The notes beneath the pieces were generated by a model. The model saw only the letters and a program-made list of their open reading frames with translations. It was not told where the DNA came from and did not search any database. Both the position numbers and the translations under genes were made by a program. A stretch of 64,000 bases of DNA from DATNPX01 sp036702975 (GTDB lineage Bacteria > Cyanobacteriota > Vampirovibrionia > Obscuribacterales > Obscuribacteraceae), in NCBI GenBank assembly GCA_036702975.1, contig DATNPX010000020.1, positions 186,001 through 250,000 of the forward strand, in the 5' to 3' direction. This document shows, in pieces, positions 46,109-53,911 of the stretch. How positions within the stretch are numbered: position 1 is the first letter of the stretch; each line of letters opens with the position of its first letter.

Positions 46109-46758
46109 ATGCTGCCAGGCGATGATTTGGTCCGCATTGCACAGGCCGTTTCAGACTTGCTTGCGTATGATTCTTATCTTCTAGAGCGCAACGTGTATGA
46201 GCGCGCAATCACGCACCGACTTGGAACCTATCGACAGGCCCGGTTCGGGGACAGGTGGGATGTGGACTGCGAATACGACAAGGCAGGTGAAAATGAAAAG
46301 ACTATCCATGTCCTTAGGAATTTGATTACAGACAAAATCGCACGAAAGTTGACTCTTAGGTTGGCACGGAAGCTCGCCGCAGGAACTCCGATCACGGATC
46401 TCATTTACGAGATTGCAGAGCAGTCAACCTATCCGGACATCATTTTGCATGTCCGAGGTGATACCACCCATGATGGCAACTTTCTGATGATGGAGGTCAA
46501 GAAATGAGCCGATAACTTCGATGATCGAATCAAGCTCATCCGGTTAACGCACGGAATTGAACTAGAAACCGGCGACACGCTCAATATAAATACGGATTGT
46601 TTTTAGGCTTCGGTCCAATCCAGTATGCCAACGGTCGAGTTGCCTGCTCTGTGCGTGGCAAACTGTATGAAGGGGGAGAGTGGGTTGCCTCGATTGCATT
46701 GCCGCTTTCCGTGCCAAGAGCGGAGCACCGACCAAGACTAGGGTTAGAAACGAACTAA
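46109..46758 (+). pseudogene. Decayed PD-(D/E)XK-like protein gene (nonsense codon plus frameshift)
   Basis: The first 132 residues end YPDIILHVRGDTTHDGNF-LMMEVKK then TGA at 46505-46507. D...E-x-K in PDIIL...MEVKK is a PD-(D/E)XK-like pattern. Reading past the TGA gives ADNFDDRIKLIRLT, a natural continuation of this kind of domain, then near 46582 the frame must shift to give YKYGLFLGFGPIQYANG and a further 45 residues to a TAA at 46756-46758. So an original protein of about 215 residues has one stop and one frameshift. Either real decay or assembly errors. Unlike the thioredoxin at 39786, the stop is not at a catalytic Cys. Confidence 0.65.
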
Positions 46759-47869
46759 TCCTTTCTCCCAGCTCTGACTGACTTGTCCTGCGACAGGAGC
46801 GATTCTAAACGTTGCTCATTCGCCCCAGATGCATCTTTGATGAAGCGGGCATAGTGCTTGAATGTAGTTTGCAGTGTTGAATGTCCGAGTACGTTGGCAA
46901 GCCAGCCCGGTGTAACACCGGTCTCCAAGCACAGAGACGCGAATGTGTGTCTCAGCTGATAGGATGGTCGGTGCCGCAAGCCAGCTTTGCGTAAAGCTGT
47001 TCTCCACATGTGATCTAGATGTTTGTCGATCGGCTTCCGCTCTTGGTTGTGAACACGTAGCCATCAATGTTTGTGGTCCCGGTTTGCTTAAGCTTATCGA
47101 GAGCGAGTCTGACTATCGATAGCATTGGCACAATTCGCGAACTCGAAGCTGTCTTGGGAAGGTCTTCAGAACCCCGGACTCTGCCCTTGTTGATCCGAAT
47201 TTCTCCGCGACTGAAATCGATGTCTTTCCAGCGGAGCGCAAACAATTCGTTAGGTCTCGCCCCGGTCCATGCAAGACAGATAAACAATGGTCGATAGTGA
47301 GGAACGATTTTTGACAGGGCGAGATCAAGTTCTTCCTTCGTGAGCGGATCAATGTCCGGCTGCTTTTCTGTGAGCGGACGAACGCCCACGGTCGGATTCT
47401 CCGCGATCAGTTTTCTGCGCAGACACACTTTCATGATGTAGCGCAGCAGCCCCATTATGTTGTTTGTTCTCACTGCTGAAACGGCCTTTGATACTTCGGA
47501 CTGAAATCGCGCGACATCTTCTTCGCTGATGTCACCGATTTCTATTTTGCCGAATGCGGGAAGCAAGTAGTTCTTGAGCACTTCGCGATAGCCCCGCAAT
47601 GTGCTGTACTTCAGTCCCGCTCTTTCAGCGAGGTAATCTTCAGCGACTTCTGCGAATGTTTTGCGAGTCTTCGGCTTCGTGAATTCAGCCAGAGACGACC
47701 AGTCATTGGTGGCATTCGCAACTGCGCGATGCTTCAAGATTTCTGCTAGCGCAAGCTCCGCGGCCTTGCGGTCGCGGCCGAAAGATTTCACTCGGCGCCG
47801 GCCATTGACCTTTACTGAGATGTACCAATTGTTACCACGCTTCCAGATACCATCTTTGACGCCTAACAT
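46755..47869 (-). pseudogene. Tyrosine integrase, frameshifted
   Basis: ATG 47869 has AGGAGG seven bases upstream; an in-frame earlier start at 47896 is less likely. The first part (about 284 residues) holds an AP2-like arm domain, a SAM-like core-binding domain (about 80-175) and the start of the catalytic domain with Arg in WTGARPNEL. Near 47030 the frame shifts by one base; the second part continues LDHMWRTALRKAGL with the QLRHTF box and ends with the LGHSTLQTTFKHYARF box holding the nucleophile Tyr. All catalytic residues except the first His of the HxxR box (Tyr here) are retained. It should have mediated integration at ssrA. Confidence 0.85.
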
Positions 47870-48004
47870 GGATAAACCTCCTGGCGCGCAATTCACTAGG
47901 CACTATATACGGTGCTCTAATGATCGCACGTTTAACGAGTATTTGCTAGTTGGAAAATCAGCATCAGGACTTGATGCTAGCTAGTGTGAGGTGTGTCAAT
48001 TCCG

Positions 48005-48229
48005 TTAGCGGTAGACAAACTTTCGTGCGATGTCATTCGGATCGAGTTTATTGACTGTGTTTGCTTGAATGAACTCGTTTATTGCGTCTGTTGATATGAG
48101 CACACGACGATTGATTTTGATGAATGTAATTTGACGGGAGTTGATAAGCCGCCACATTGTTTTCAGCGACACGCCGAGATGGTCGGCTGCTGCGGCTACT
48201 GAATGAAGATTGGGAAGTGTCTCGGACAT
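48005..48229 (-). CDS. Excisionase-like helix-turn-helix protein
   Basis: 74 residues from ATG 48229 with AAGGAG six bases upstream. It is a MerR-like winged helix of the excisionase group: LHSVAAAADHLGVSLKTMWRLINSRQI then FIKINRRVLISTDAINEFI. It lies upstream of the integrase on the same strand. It likely directs excision of the island and may also regulate. A hairpin with an oligo-U tract lies in its leader (48299-48330). Confidence 0.82.
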   Translation of the reverse strand: MSETLPNLHSVAAAADHLGVSLKTMWRLINSRQITFIKINRRVLISTDAINEFIQANTVNKLDPNDIARKFVYR

Positions 48230-48298
48230 GATGATCTCCTTGCCCGCGATCAGAATTCGGGGCGGGAAAATATCGCTTCGAATTGCGACTTTTCGAAC

Positions 48299-48330
48299 AA
48301 AAAAGATCGCCGGAACAAAATTCGGCGATC
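48299..48330 (-). terminator. Intrinsic terminator (minus strand) upstream of the excisionase gene
   Basis: On the minus strand, GATCGCCG / CGGCGATC (48323-48330 with 48305-48312), ten-base loop, followed by six T. It lies about 75 bases before the excisionase start. It would block minus-strand read-through into xis/int or act as an attenuator in the xis leader. Confidence 0.65.
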
Positions 48331-48580
48331 AAAGAAGAGAAATGACTGTCAACGTTCGCGCTTTGTCTGCGCAGTTGTTACTACAATTGTCATCGACACT
48401 TCGATTTTCTGTCTCTAGGGAAATCACCAGATTTGAGTTCTTACAAAATTGACCATGCGCGCTCAATGCTACACGGGATCCTTATTTTCGAAGTTGTGCG
48501 TGGCGTTCTGCATCCTCTCTCGAAACGGTGCATGGTGACTAAGGCTTATGTGCGGCGTCATGTAGCCGTTTAACAGTTAT

Positions 48581-49147
48581 TCTTTATCTTGCCTTACCGA
48601 ATGGTGTGCACCATCGGTTCGGTTTCGTGCCTCACCGGAAATGGACGCAGGAGTATACCTCCAGCGATTTTGAGGCATGCTGTAGAATTGTGGTTGCTGC
48701 GTGAGGCACTGGTCATGCCCGCCAGTTATGCCATTCGGAGGTTTTGAGTATTCCCTTTATCTTGCCTTACCGAATGGTGTGCCACCATCGACTGGGCTGC
48801 TTCGCTGCGGCACTTGCTGGTATCGCTTTCGACCAGAGCCCGCAAATTGGAAGGACCCGGCTTGACCGTTCTGCTAACATTCAACTCGCGACGGCTGCAA
48901 AATCGTTAGATTGCGAAACTCAGATAACTTGCTGTACACCGAATCGCCGTCGCCCGAAATGGAACGAGCAGAACGAGTCAATGCCCTACTTCATGTCGGT
49001 TCTTAAAACACCGATCCCTAGCGTTATTGCGGATAAGAGGAGCGGTTTCAGGGCGGTTCTTAAAACGCTGACTAGGTATGCCATTCGGGATAAGAAGATA
49101 TTCTCTTTATCTTGCCTTACCGGATGGTGTACCACCATCGGTTCGGT
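48581..49147. repeat. Structured repeat region upstream of the DUF91-like nuclease gene
   Basis: CTTTATCTTGCCTTACCG(A/G)ATGGTG recurs at 48582, 48755 and 49105, with a degenerate copy at about 48921-48945, spaced roughly 165-185 bases. Each clear copy has an internal hairpin (ACCG-ATGG / CCAT-CGGT). Copies at 48755 and 49105 are each preceded exactly 28 bases upstream by TATGCCATTCGG, whose CCATTCGG can pair with the copy's CCGAATGG; the third copy changes to CCGGATGG, which keeps pairing through G-U. A second repeat, CGGTTCTTAAAAC, occurs at about 48998 and 49055. It may encode a structured RNA or be a multi-site control region. Confidence 0.6.
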
Positions 49148-49205
49148 AGGGGTGTCTGAAGGTTAGTCGCTTTTCGCTTGACTGCCGCGCATTGAATGAG
49201 GATAT

Positions 49206-50846
49206 TTGATAGTTGTAGTCGGCGAGGTCTCAGCGGCGAAGCTAATAATGGTGCGAGAGAATCAGATTCGCGACAAACTAGCTAAGATGTTGGATTTGAT
49301 CGATCCGAATCTCGACCTCATCGATATCGAGTTTCACATCGAAAATCCATCTGGAACAGATGGTTATATTGACATTCTGGCCAAAGACCGTGTACATCAG
49401 CAACTCGTTGTTATCGAACTCAAGAAAAGCAATCAAGCAGCTCGGCAAGCAATTCATGAACTTATAAAATACACTGCATTGTTGCGGACACAGCATGGGT
49501 TCTCCGATGCCAAAGTGCGCGCAATCCTAATTTCTACAGAATGGTCGGAGTTAATCGTTCCATTCTCTGCTTTCAAAAAAGAAACACCATTCCATGTCGA
49601 TGGGTTTCACCTCAAAGTCTCGGATGAAGGAGATCCTATAGCCGTCGACGCGATCGCACCTCTTCCTAATGCAACGACTCTCGAACTGAATCCTAGTCGA
49701 TCCCTCTATCTCTTCAGTACGGAAGAGAAACGAGATGAGTCGATTGATCCATTGATACAAGCGTTTAAAGCTGCGGGATTCCCGGATTTCGTCGCCATCA
49801 AATTTGATTATGCTGGCGATAACCAGAGAGTGATCTATCCATATGGCTTCTATGTCGCGGCATCTAGACTGGACGGGGCCGCTCGATTGCGGTTGCGTTC
49901 CGATTTGGGCGATGGACTGGATTTTGACGAGATTGAACAAGAAGAAAACCCCTGGATTTACGAAGACGAGGCAAGCGGGGCTGTTTGGAAGTTGTTCCAT
50001 GAACAGCCACAGGGTGCGTTTCTGGATGATCTTGAATGTAGCTATCCTGAACAGTTCGGGCGTCTTCTCAGCGACTGGAAGCCTGGTCCCACACTGAGAT
50101 TCGGACGGTGGCAAGATGAAGTGCTGATTACTGAACAGGATATCCAGCGAGCTCTTGCTGGAGTAGAAGGTATTAGTAATCAACTGTTTATTCGCACGTC
50201 GAGTCCGAAATTCTCTGCATCTTGGGATGACTTTCTCAAAGGATGCAAGCAAATTCTTGCGGTCAACGACGTGTGGCGCAACTGTTTGTTTGGGTATTTG
50301 AATAGCCAAATCACGCCCGAATCAACCGTGTCAATTAGCACACATTGTCCGGACAATATTATTGGCGCCGTGACTGGCGTGGCTGTTTATGGAGAACCAG
50401 TTGTTCTCCCATGGTTTGAAGCCGTGATAACTGACGGGAAGTCGAGTAAGTTTCTGCGAGGTACGTTGCGCTGGACGGGAGATCTTCCGGCACCAGACCC
50501 ACGGACTTTTTTCGATGAGGAGTTTGGTGGTTTGGATGAAGTCATAATGCGGCGGTTTATGGGAGATTACTCCGCAGAACCTCAGATCCTGTCCTGGTTG
50601 AGATTGGAGTACTTCCTGTTCGAAGCAAGCTATTTGCCAGGATCGGAGGAACCTGTATTACGTGAGCTTTCTTGTGAGTCGAGTGAGTTCGGCTTCAAGC
50701 CTTACGATCCTCCTAATGAACAGAACAATCTTCTCGAGTATTTCAAATCCAATGCTGCCTTCCTATCGGCGCTAAATGACTTGGTTTCGGAGAATGTGCT
50801 CGGAGAGCAACTTCCTGAAACGAGCTGGATATCTACTCTCCAGTGA
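49206..50846 (+). CDS. NucS/DUF91-like PD-(D/E)XK nuclease with large C-terminal region
   Basis: 546 residues from TTG 49206, which has GAGGA just upstream; ATG 49248 is an alternative. Residues about 30-110 match the NucS/DUF91 nuclease fold: IEFHIENPSGTDGYIDILAKD, then VVIELKK, with Asp and Glu-x-Lys as probable metal and catalytic residues, and the following helix QAIHELIKYTALL. The remaining 400 residues have no family I recognise (WEAVVMAL-like or PUA-like parts not evident). It is a defence-type nuclease candidate by fold and island context. It is convergent with the HigBA operon, and the repeat region forms its upstream sequence. Confidence 0.72.
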   Translation: MIVVVGEVSAAKLIMVRENQIRDKLAKMLDLIDPNLDLIDIEFHIENPSGTDGYIDILAKDRVHQQLVVIELKKSNQAARQAIHELIKYTALLRTQHGFSDAKVRAILISTEWSELIVPFSAFKKETPFHVDGFHLKVSDEGDPIAVDAIAPLPNATTLELNPSRSLYLFSTEEKRDESIDPLIQAFKAAGFPDFVAIKFDYAGDNQRVIYPYGFYVAASRLDGAARLRLRSDLGDGLDFDEIEQEENPWIYEDEASGAVWKLFHEQPQGAFLDDLECSYPEQFGRLLSDWKPGPTLRFGRWQDEVLITEQDIQRALAGVEGISNQLFIRTSSPKFSASWDDFLKGCKQILAVNDVWRNCLFGYLNSQITPESTVSISTHCPDNIIGAVTGVAVYGEPVVLPWFEAVITDGKSSKFLRGTLRWTGDLPAPDPRTFFDEEFGGLDEVIMRRFMGDYSAEPQILSWLRLEYFLFEASYLPGSEEPVLRELSCESSEFGFKPYDPPNEQNNLLEYFKSNAAFLSALNDLVSENVLGEQLPETSWISTLQ

Positions 50847-50924
50847 TGAAAGCATGTCAATTGGGAAACCGATGTTTTCGTTTTTGCTTGCAGTGAACGT
50901 AAGTGTTTTGCGCCTCTGAAATCG

Positions 50925-51869
50925 TCAATACATGTTCTTCAGCGTGACTGTAAATTGAGGATACACATACCTCATTTGGTTTAGAATTTCAGCACGAAGA
51001 GCGTCCATTCGCTGGCATGCATGAGGTTTTATGTGCAAGTGTGATCCACTCGAACAGTTCTCGATTTCGCCACGCCGCTCCAGATCATCATATGCCATTC
51101 TCAAACGATTAAGCTTCTCAACTACGTCAGCTAAAGCTCGCTTTGCGGCTTCGTCATGAAGATCATGTCGACAGTGAATCTTCGCGAACACAGTTCCGTC
51201 TCTTAGTCTCCGAATTCCGGTATTCAGAGCTTCGATGGTATCTGATATCGCTTGTCTGAAATCGCCAACGGAACTTTCAGAGTGGAATGGTGTTGTAAAC
51301 GACGGGCGATCAAATATCAGAGATAGACGTCCAATGATTTCGTGATCGTCTGTTGGCGCGAGATCATGGACGAATTGTCCCAAATCGCGCGAAGCTTCTG
51401 GAAATACGACACCATCGCAGAATCTCTGTAAAAGTGATTCTGCACACATTCGGAGTCGTTCTTCAAATTCTTGCCCGGACCAAACATCGAGCCTTGATAT
51501 TGAGTTCTTGGAAGCAAACTCTTTGATGGCATCACGCAGATCGGCTGAGATGTCTGATCTACAAACGAACCTCAAGATTGTCGGAGTCCCGTGTGGTGCT
51601 CGAATGATCTTGCGAACATCAGATTGTGCCTTTGTCTTTGTTAGTCTAGTGCGGTTGACACACTGAATGCAAACTGTCTCATTATGCCCAAAATCATTGT
51701 TACGGCTTCCCCAAATGTCCCGCCCCGAGTCGCTGCCAACTTGTCCGTACCATTCAAGATCCTGCCACCATTCAGCTCGCAAGTGATATGCAAAAACGAG
51801 GCGCTCGAAGGCTTCACCGGAGAAGTCTTCAAAATGAACAGGCGCCACGTAGCGGGTTGGAGTACTCAT
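50925..51869 (-). CDS. Restriction-endonuclease-like (PD-(D/E)XK) protein
   Basis: 314 residues from ATG 51869 with TTTTGGAGC upstream. The first 110 residues fit an Mrr-like or generic restriction endonuclease fold: FEDFSGEAFERLVFAY, then GSDSGRDIWG with the acidic residue, and a strand VCIQCVN where the family usually has QCK. The catalytic Lys is thus replaced by Val, unless a later Lys (RLTKTKAQSD) substitutes. The rest is helical with several His/Cys. Last gene of the HigB-HigA-DUF3775 operon, 15 bases after DUF3775. It may be an inactive or non-canonical nuclease. Confidence 0.62.
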   Translation of the reverse strand: MSTPTRYVAPVHFEDFSGEAFERLVFAYHLRAEWWQDLEWYGQVGSDSGRDIWGSRNNDFGHNETVCIQCVNRTRLTKTKAQSDVRKIIRAPHGTPTILRFVCRSDISADLRDAIKEFASKNSISRLDVWSGQEFEERLRMCAESLLQRFCDGVVFPEASRDLGQFVHDLAPTDDHEIIGRLSLIFDRPSFTTPFHSESSVGDFRQAISDTIEALNTGIRRLRDGTVFAKIHCRHDLHDEAAKRALADVVEKLNRLRMAYDDLERRGEIENCSSGSHLHIKPHACQRMDALRAEILNQMRYVYPQFTVTLKNMY

Positions 51870-51884
51870 GAAACAGCTCCAAAA

Positions 51885-52379
51885 CTAAAGACCTAAACGC
51901 ATCTCGATCTCGACTTCATCAAGCACAATGTCAGTTGGACTCAGTCCGGACGCAATTTTTAGATAACGACCAAGCGGTTTGTGTATAAGATAACTTGCAT
52001 AGCCGCCTGGGTTGTATAACTTCCGAGCATGTTTGACCAAGGACTCTAATGACTGGCGCACCGTTCCTGGCGGCCCGTCGTTACGCCCAAGCCAGGCGAG
52101 GTCCATCAATTCTATCCGCTGTTCGTGAGATAGCGTAGCAATGAAGTCTTCCAACCCTATTTTCGGAAGGTTTGGTGCGGAGTCTTGAGCGCGAACCCAG
52201 TCAGCAGCGCTGTAAAACGATTTCCGTTTTCGTACAGGCACTTGAGTCTTGAATAAGGCGCCACTGGTTTTGTGATGAAGATCGGAAAGACGAATAACTT
52301 CTTCGACCAACTCCTTATTGAGTTTCGTCGCGACGCTAAAAATGTCCTGCTTCTTCCTCTTTGAATTTGGATTCTTCAT
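51885..52379 (-). CDS. DUF3775-like protein
   Basis: 164 residues from ATG 52379, five bases after the higA stop; the frame is open further up but that would overlap higA. The pattern LSHEQRIELMDLAWLGRNDG and the end YLIHKPLGRYLKIASGLSP match the DUF3775 family as I recall it. Function unknown. Its position inside a toxin-antitoxin operon suggests it is an accessory part. Confidence 0.6.
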   Translation of the reverse strand: MKNPNSKRKKQDIFSVATKLNKELVEEVIRLSDLHHKTSGALFKTQVPVRKRKSFYSAADWVRAQDSAPNLPKIGLEDFIATLSHEQRIELMDLAWLGRNDGPPGTVRQSLESLVKHARKLYNPGGYASYLIHKPLGRYLKIASGLSPTDIVLDEVEIEMRLGL

Positions 52380-52383
52380 GTTC

Positions 52384-52797
52384 TCATTCCTTCGAAAGAA
52401 ATAGCGCCGGTGACACCTTGAAGTATTCGGCAAGCCGACAAGCTGCGCGCTTGCTCAGTCCCCGATTGCCGCTGAGAAAAGCGGAGAGGTTTGACTTGTA
52501 ACCGACATACTCGACCAGATCTGCCTGAGCTAGTCCATTGGATTCCATAAGAAAAGCCAGGGCTTCTCGGGGTGTCATCTCTTCTGCTAGTCGAGGCAGT
52601 TTCTTTTCGTACTGAGTAATCAGGTCACCGAGGACTGTTAAGTAGTCGGCTTCGCCGTTGCTCAAGCTGCTTCGACGGTACGCAAGCCGCTTCATAACTT
52701 TTATGGCTTCGTCGAATTCTGACTTGTCGCGTAGCGGAACCAGAGGAAACTCCCTGACTAGTTCCATATACGCTTTGTCGACTCTTGCTGTATTCAT
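52384..52797 (-). CDS. higA: HigA-type antitoxin (XRE family)
   Basis: 137 residues from ATG 52797, which overlaps the higB stop by four bases (ATGA). The C-terminal helix-turn-helix reads LAQADLVEYVGYKSNLSAFLSGNRGLSKRAACRLAEYF, described here as the HTH at about 85-125; the N-terminal half (from 1-80) matches long HigA antitoxins of the HigB-HigA order. It should bind HigB and repress the operon through the duplicated palindromes at 53090-53159. Confidence 0.88.
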   Translation of the reverse strand: MNTARVDKAYMELVREFPLVPLRDKSEFDEAIKVMKRLAYRRSSLSNGEADYLTVLGDLITQYEKKLPRLAEEMTPREALAFLMESNGLAQADLVEYVGYKSNLSAFLSGNRGLSKRAACRLAEYFKVSPALFLSKE

Positions 52798-53075
52798 GCC
52801 TTCCACCGATCATATTCTGCATGTGTCATCACTTCTAAGACGTAAACGCGCTGTAGGGAATAGTCAATCGAACTGATGAGTCTGTAATTATTTCCACCTA
52901 TGTCGAAGACGACTTGCTCCTTAACGTAATCTGCGCTTCTGAAAGTCTCGCGCACTTCGGCGAAAGACTTCCATGCGGCTGCCTTCGTTACGTCGATCCA
53001 GTTCGCTAGCGGTCTTCGCGCATTGGAATGTTTTTTCGCAAACGAGTGCAACTCGCTTTCGTTGATGATTTCCAC
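52794..53075 (-). CDS. higB: HigB-type mRNA interferase toxin
   Basis: 93 residues from GTG 53075 with GAAGGTG upstream. It matches the HigB_toxin family (RelE-like): ELHSFAKKHSNARRPLANW, TFRSADYV, VVFDIGGNNYRLISSIDY and the end VLEVMTHAEYDRW are typical. It would cleave mRNA on ribosomes when free from HigA. First gene of the minus-strand operon and last gene before attR, where a toxin-antitoxin pair may stabilise the island. Confidence 0.9.
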   Translation of the reverse strand: MEIINESELHSFAKKHSNARRPLANWIDVTKAAAWKSFAEVRETFRSADYVKEQVVFDIGGNNYRLISSIDYSLQRVYVLEVMTHAEYDRWKA

Positions 53076-53087
53076 TCAATCACCTTC

Positions 53088-53169
53088 AAGTTATCAGTTT
53101 GATAACCGCTGGTCAACCCCGGCGCCGGGGTTGTTTAGTTAAGTTATCATTTTGATAACATGGTGTCAA
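53088..53169 (-). promoter_or_regulatory. Duplicated promoter-operator of the higBA operon
   Basis: Two copies, 53 bp apart, of a promoter-like unit with a palindrome inside. Copy 1: TTGACA (53169-53164), 17-base spacer, TAACTT (53146-53141), containing GTTATCATTTTGATAAC at 53143-53159. Copy 2: TTGACC (53116-53111), 17-base spacer, TAACTT (53093-53088), containing GTTATCAGTTTGATAAC at 53090-53106. Between them is a GC-rich 18-bp palindrome (53115-53132). The operator overlaps each spacer and -10 box, as expected for HigA or HigBA autorepression. The upstream copy leaves a normal leader for higB; the downstream one would be nearly leaderless. Confidence 0.75.
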
Positions 53170-53208
53170 CTGGCGGTGTCCAGGCTACCCCATAATTCCC
53201 TCAAAAAC

Positions 53209-53228
53209 TGTGGCCCATTTTGTGGCCC
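53209..53228 (+). repeat. Paired TGTGGCCC sites near attR (candidate integrase arm sites)
   Basis: TGTGGCCC at 53209-53216 and 53221-53228, 12 bases apart, same orientation and spacing as the pair beside attL. It lies about 115 bases inside attR. Confidence 0.55.
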
Positions 53229-53341
53229 TTCATGTGTCCATTCAGGACCATTGGCGCCGCTTCGCGCAAGCGACAAAAATCCCGAGACCCGCACCATCAA
53301 ACAAAATCAATTGACGAGTCTTGATGAGAATGGCTGTCCAG

Positions 53342-53386
53342 GCGATTTTCGCCGCCTCCACCATTTTATTTTCAAACAGGGCTCAA
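53342..53386 (+). repeat. attR: right attachment repeat
   Basis: 45 bases matching attL with one mismatch, including GCCGCCTCCACCA of the tmRNA 3' end and its downstream 23 bases. It marks the right edge of the island. Confidence 0.93.
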
Positions 53387-53650
53387 TGCCGCATTTGATT
53401 GACGTTAAGTAGCTTCACCTTTGGGTCATTGCTCATTAAGACGAATGTTTTTGCACTTCGTCAAGTTCTCGCGCCAAACTGAATTTTGGTGACCATCGCC
53501 GCTAATGGCAGCTTGTCAATTTTTGCTGCGTGATGGTTCCTCCTGAACTTTGGCTCAGCTCCTATTTAGTTCAGAAAACCTTTTGAGTACAATCCAACTC
53601 GCTCATAAGGGTAGCTCTGACCTGCTCCCTTTTTGTTGTACCAACCAGAA
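53387..53650. other. Intergenic region right of attR
   Basis: Together with the IS remnant, about 525 bases without an intact gene. In an uninserted chromosome this would be the sequence downstream of ssrA. A purine/pyrimidine-mixed sequence with no RNA or repeat recognised. Confidence 0.3.
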
Positions 53651-53852
53651 TTAGACTGCTAACTTAATTGCACTGTAGCTGGCATGTTTTTCCGCTGGTG
53701 TCAGAACTCCTAAACTTGAGTGTGGGCGCATCTTGTTGAAGTCCTGGCGAAATTCTTCGATTACTGTCTCCATTTTCTGCAAGCCCATCTGCACATCCGC
53801 TGCAATTCCACTGCAACAATCTCTCGCTTTAATGCTGTGGACACGACAATAT
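53651..53852 (-). pseudogene. IS3/IS481-type transposase, C-terminal fragment
   Basis: Minus-strand translation gives about 66 residues ending EEFRQDFNKMRPHSSLG then VLTPAEKH and a TAA at 53651-53653. FNxxRPHSSLGxxTPAE is the C-terminal signature of rve/DDE integrase-core transposases. Nothing upstream of about 53852 continues it, so only the end of the gene remains. No terminal inverted repeats found. Confidence 0.7.
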
Positions 53853-53911
53853 TATGCGGAACTGAGCCAAGTACTGACTTGGTTCAATGATCAACTTATC
53901 GAGGTGATACC

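Larger units (their letters stand above)
45154..53386. mobile_element. Genomic island integrated at the 3' end of ssrA
   Basis: An 8.2-kb island bounded by 45-bp direct repeats (45154-45198 and 53342-53386, one mismatch), the left copy being the tmRNA 3' end. Inside are a tyrosine integrase gene (frameshifted), an excisionase-like gene, a decayed nuclease, a structured repeat region, a DUF91-type nuclease, and a HigBA-DUF3775-nuclease-like operon. Integration into tmRNA 3' ends is a well-known habit of tyrosine-integrase islands. The gene content is defence or stability related. The frameshifted integrase suggests the element may no longer move by itself, unless that frameshift is an assembly error. 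Confidence 0.92.

Noticed and set aside
46505..46507. Second in-frame TGA that could be read as selenocysteine
   Set aside because: It follows EVKK in a nuclease-like domain, not a redox cysteine site, and a frameshift lies about 80 bases further, so decay or sequence error explains it better.
48581..49147. CRISPR array
   Set aside because: Only three or four copies, uneven spacing of 165-185 bases and no cas genes; unlike CRISPR geometry.
48744..49166. 140-residue ORF across the repeat region
   Set aside because: No ribosome site or domain, and it runs through the structured repeats; probably a chance frame.
53152..53412. Short ORF spanning attR
   Set aside because: Same explanation as for the attL ORF; it overlaps the higBA control region and has no start signal.
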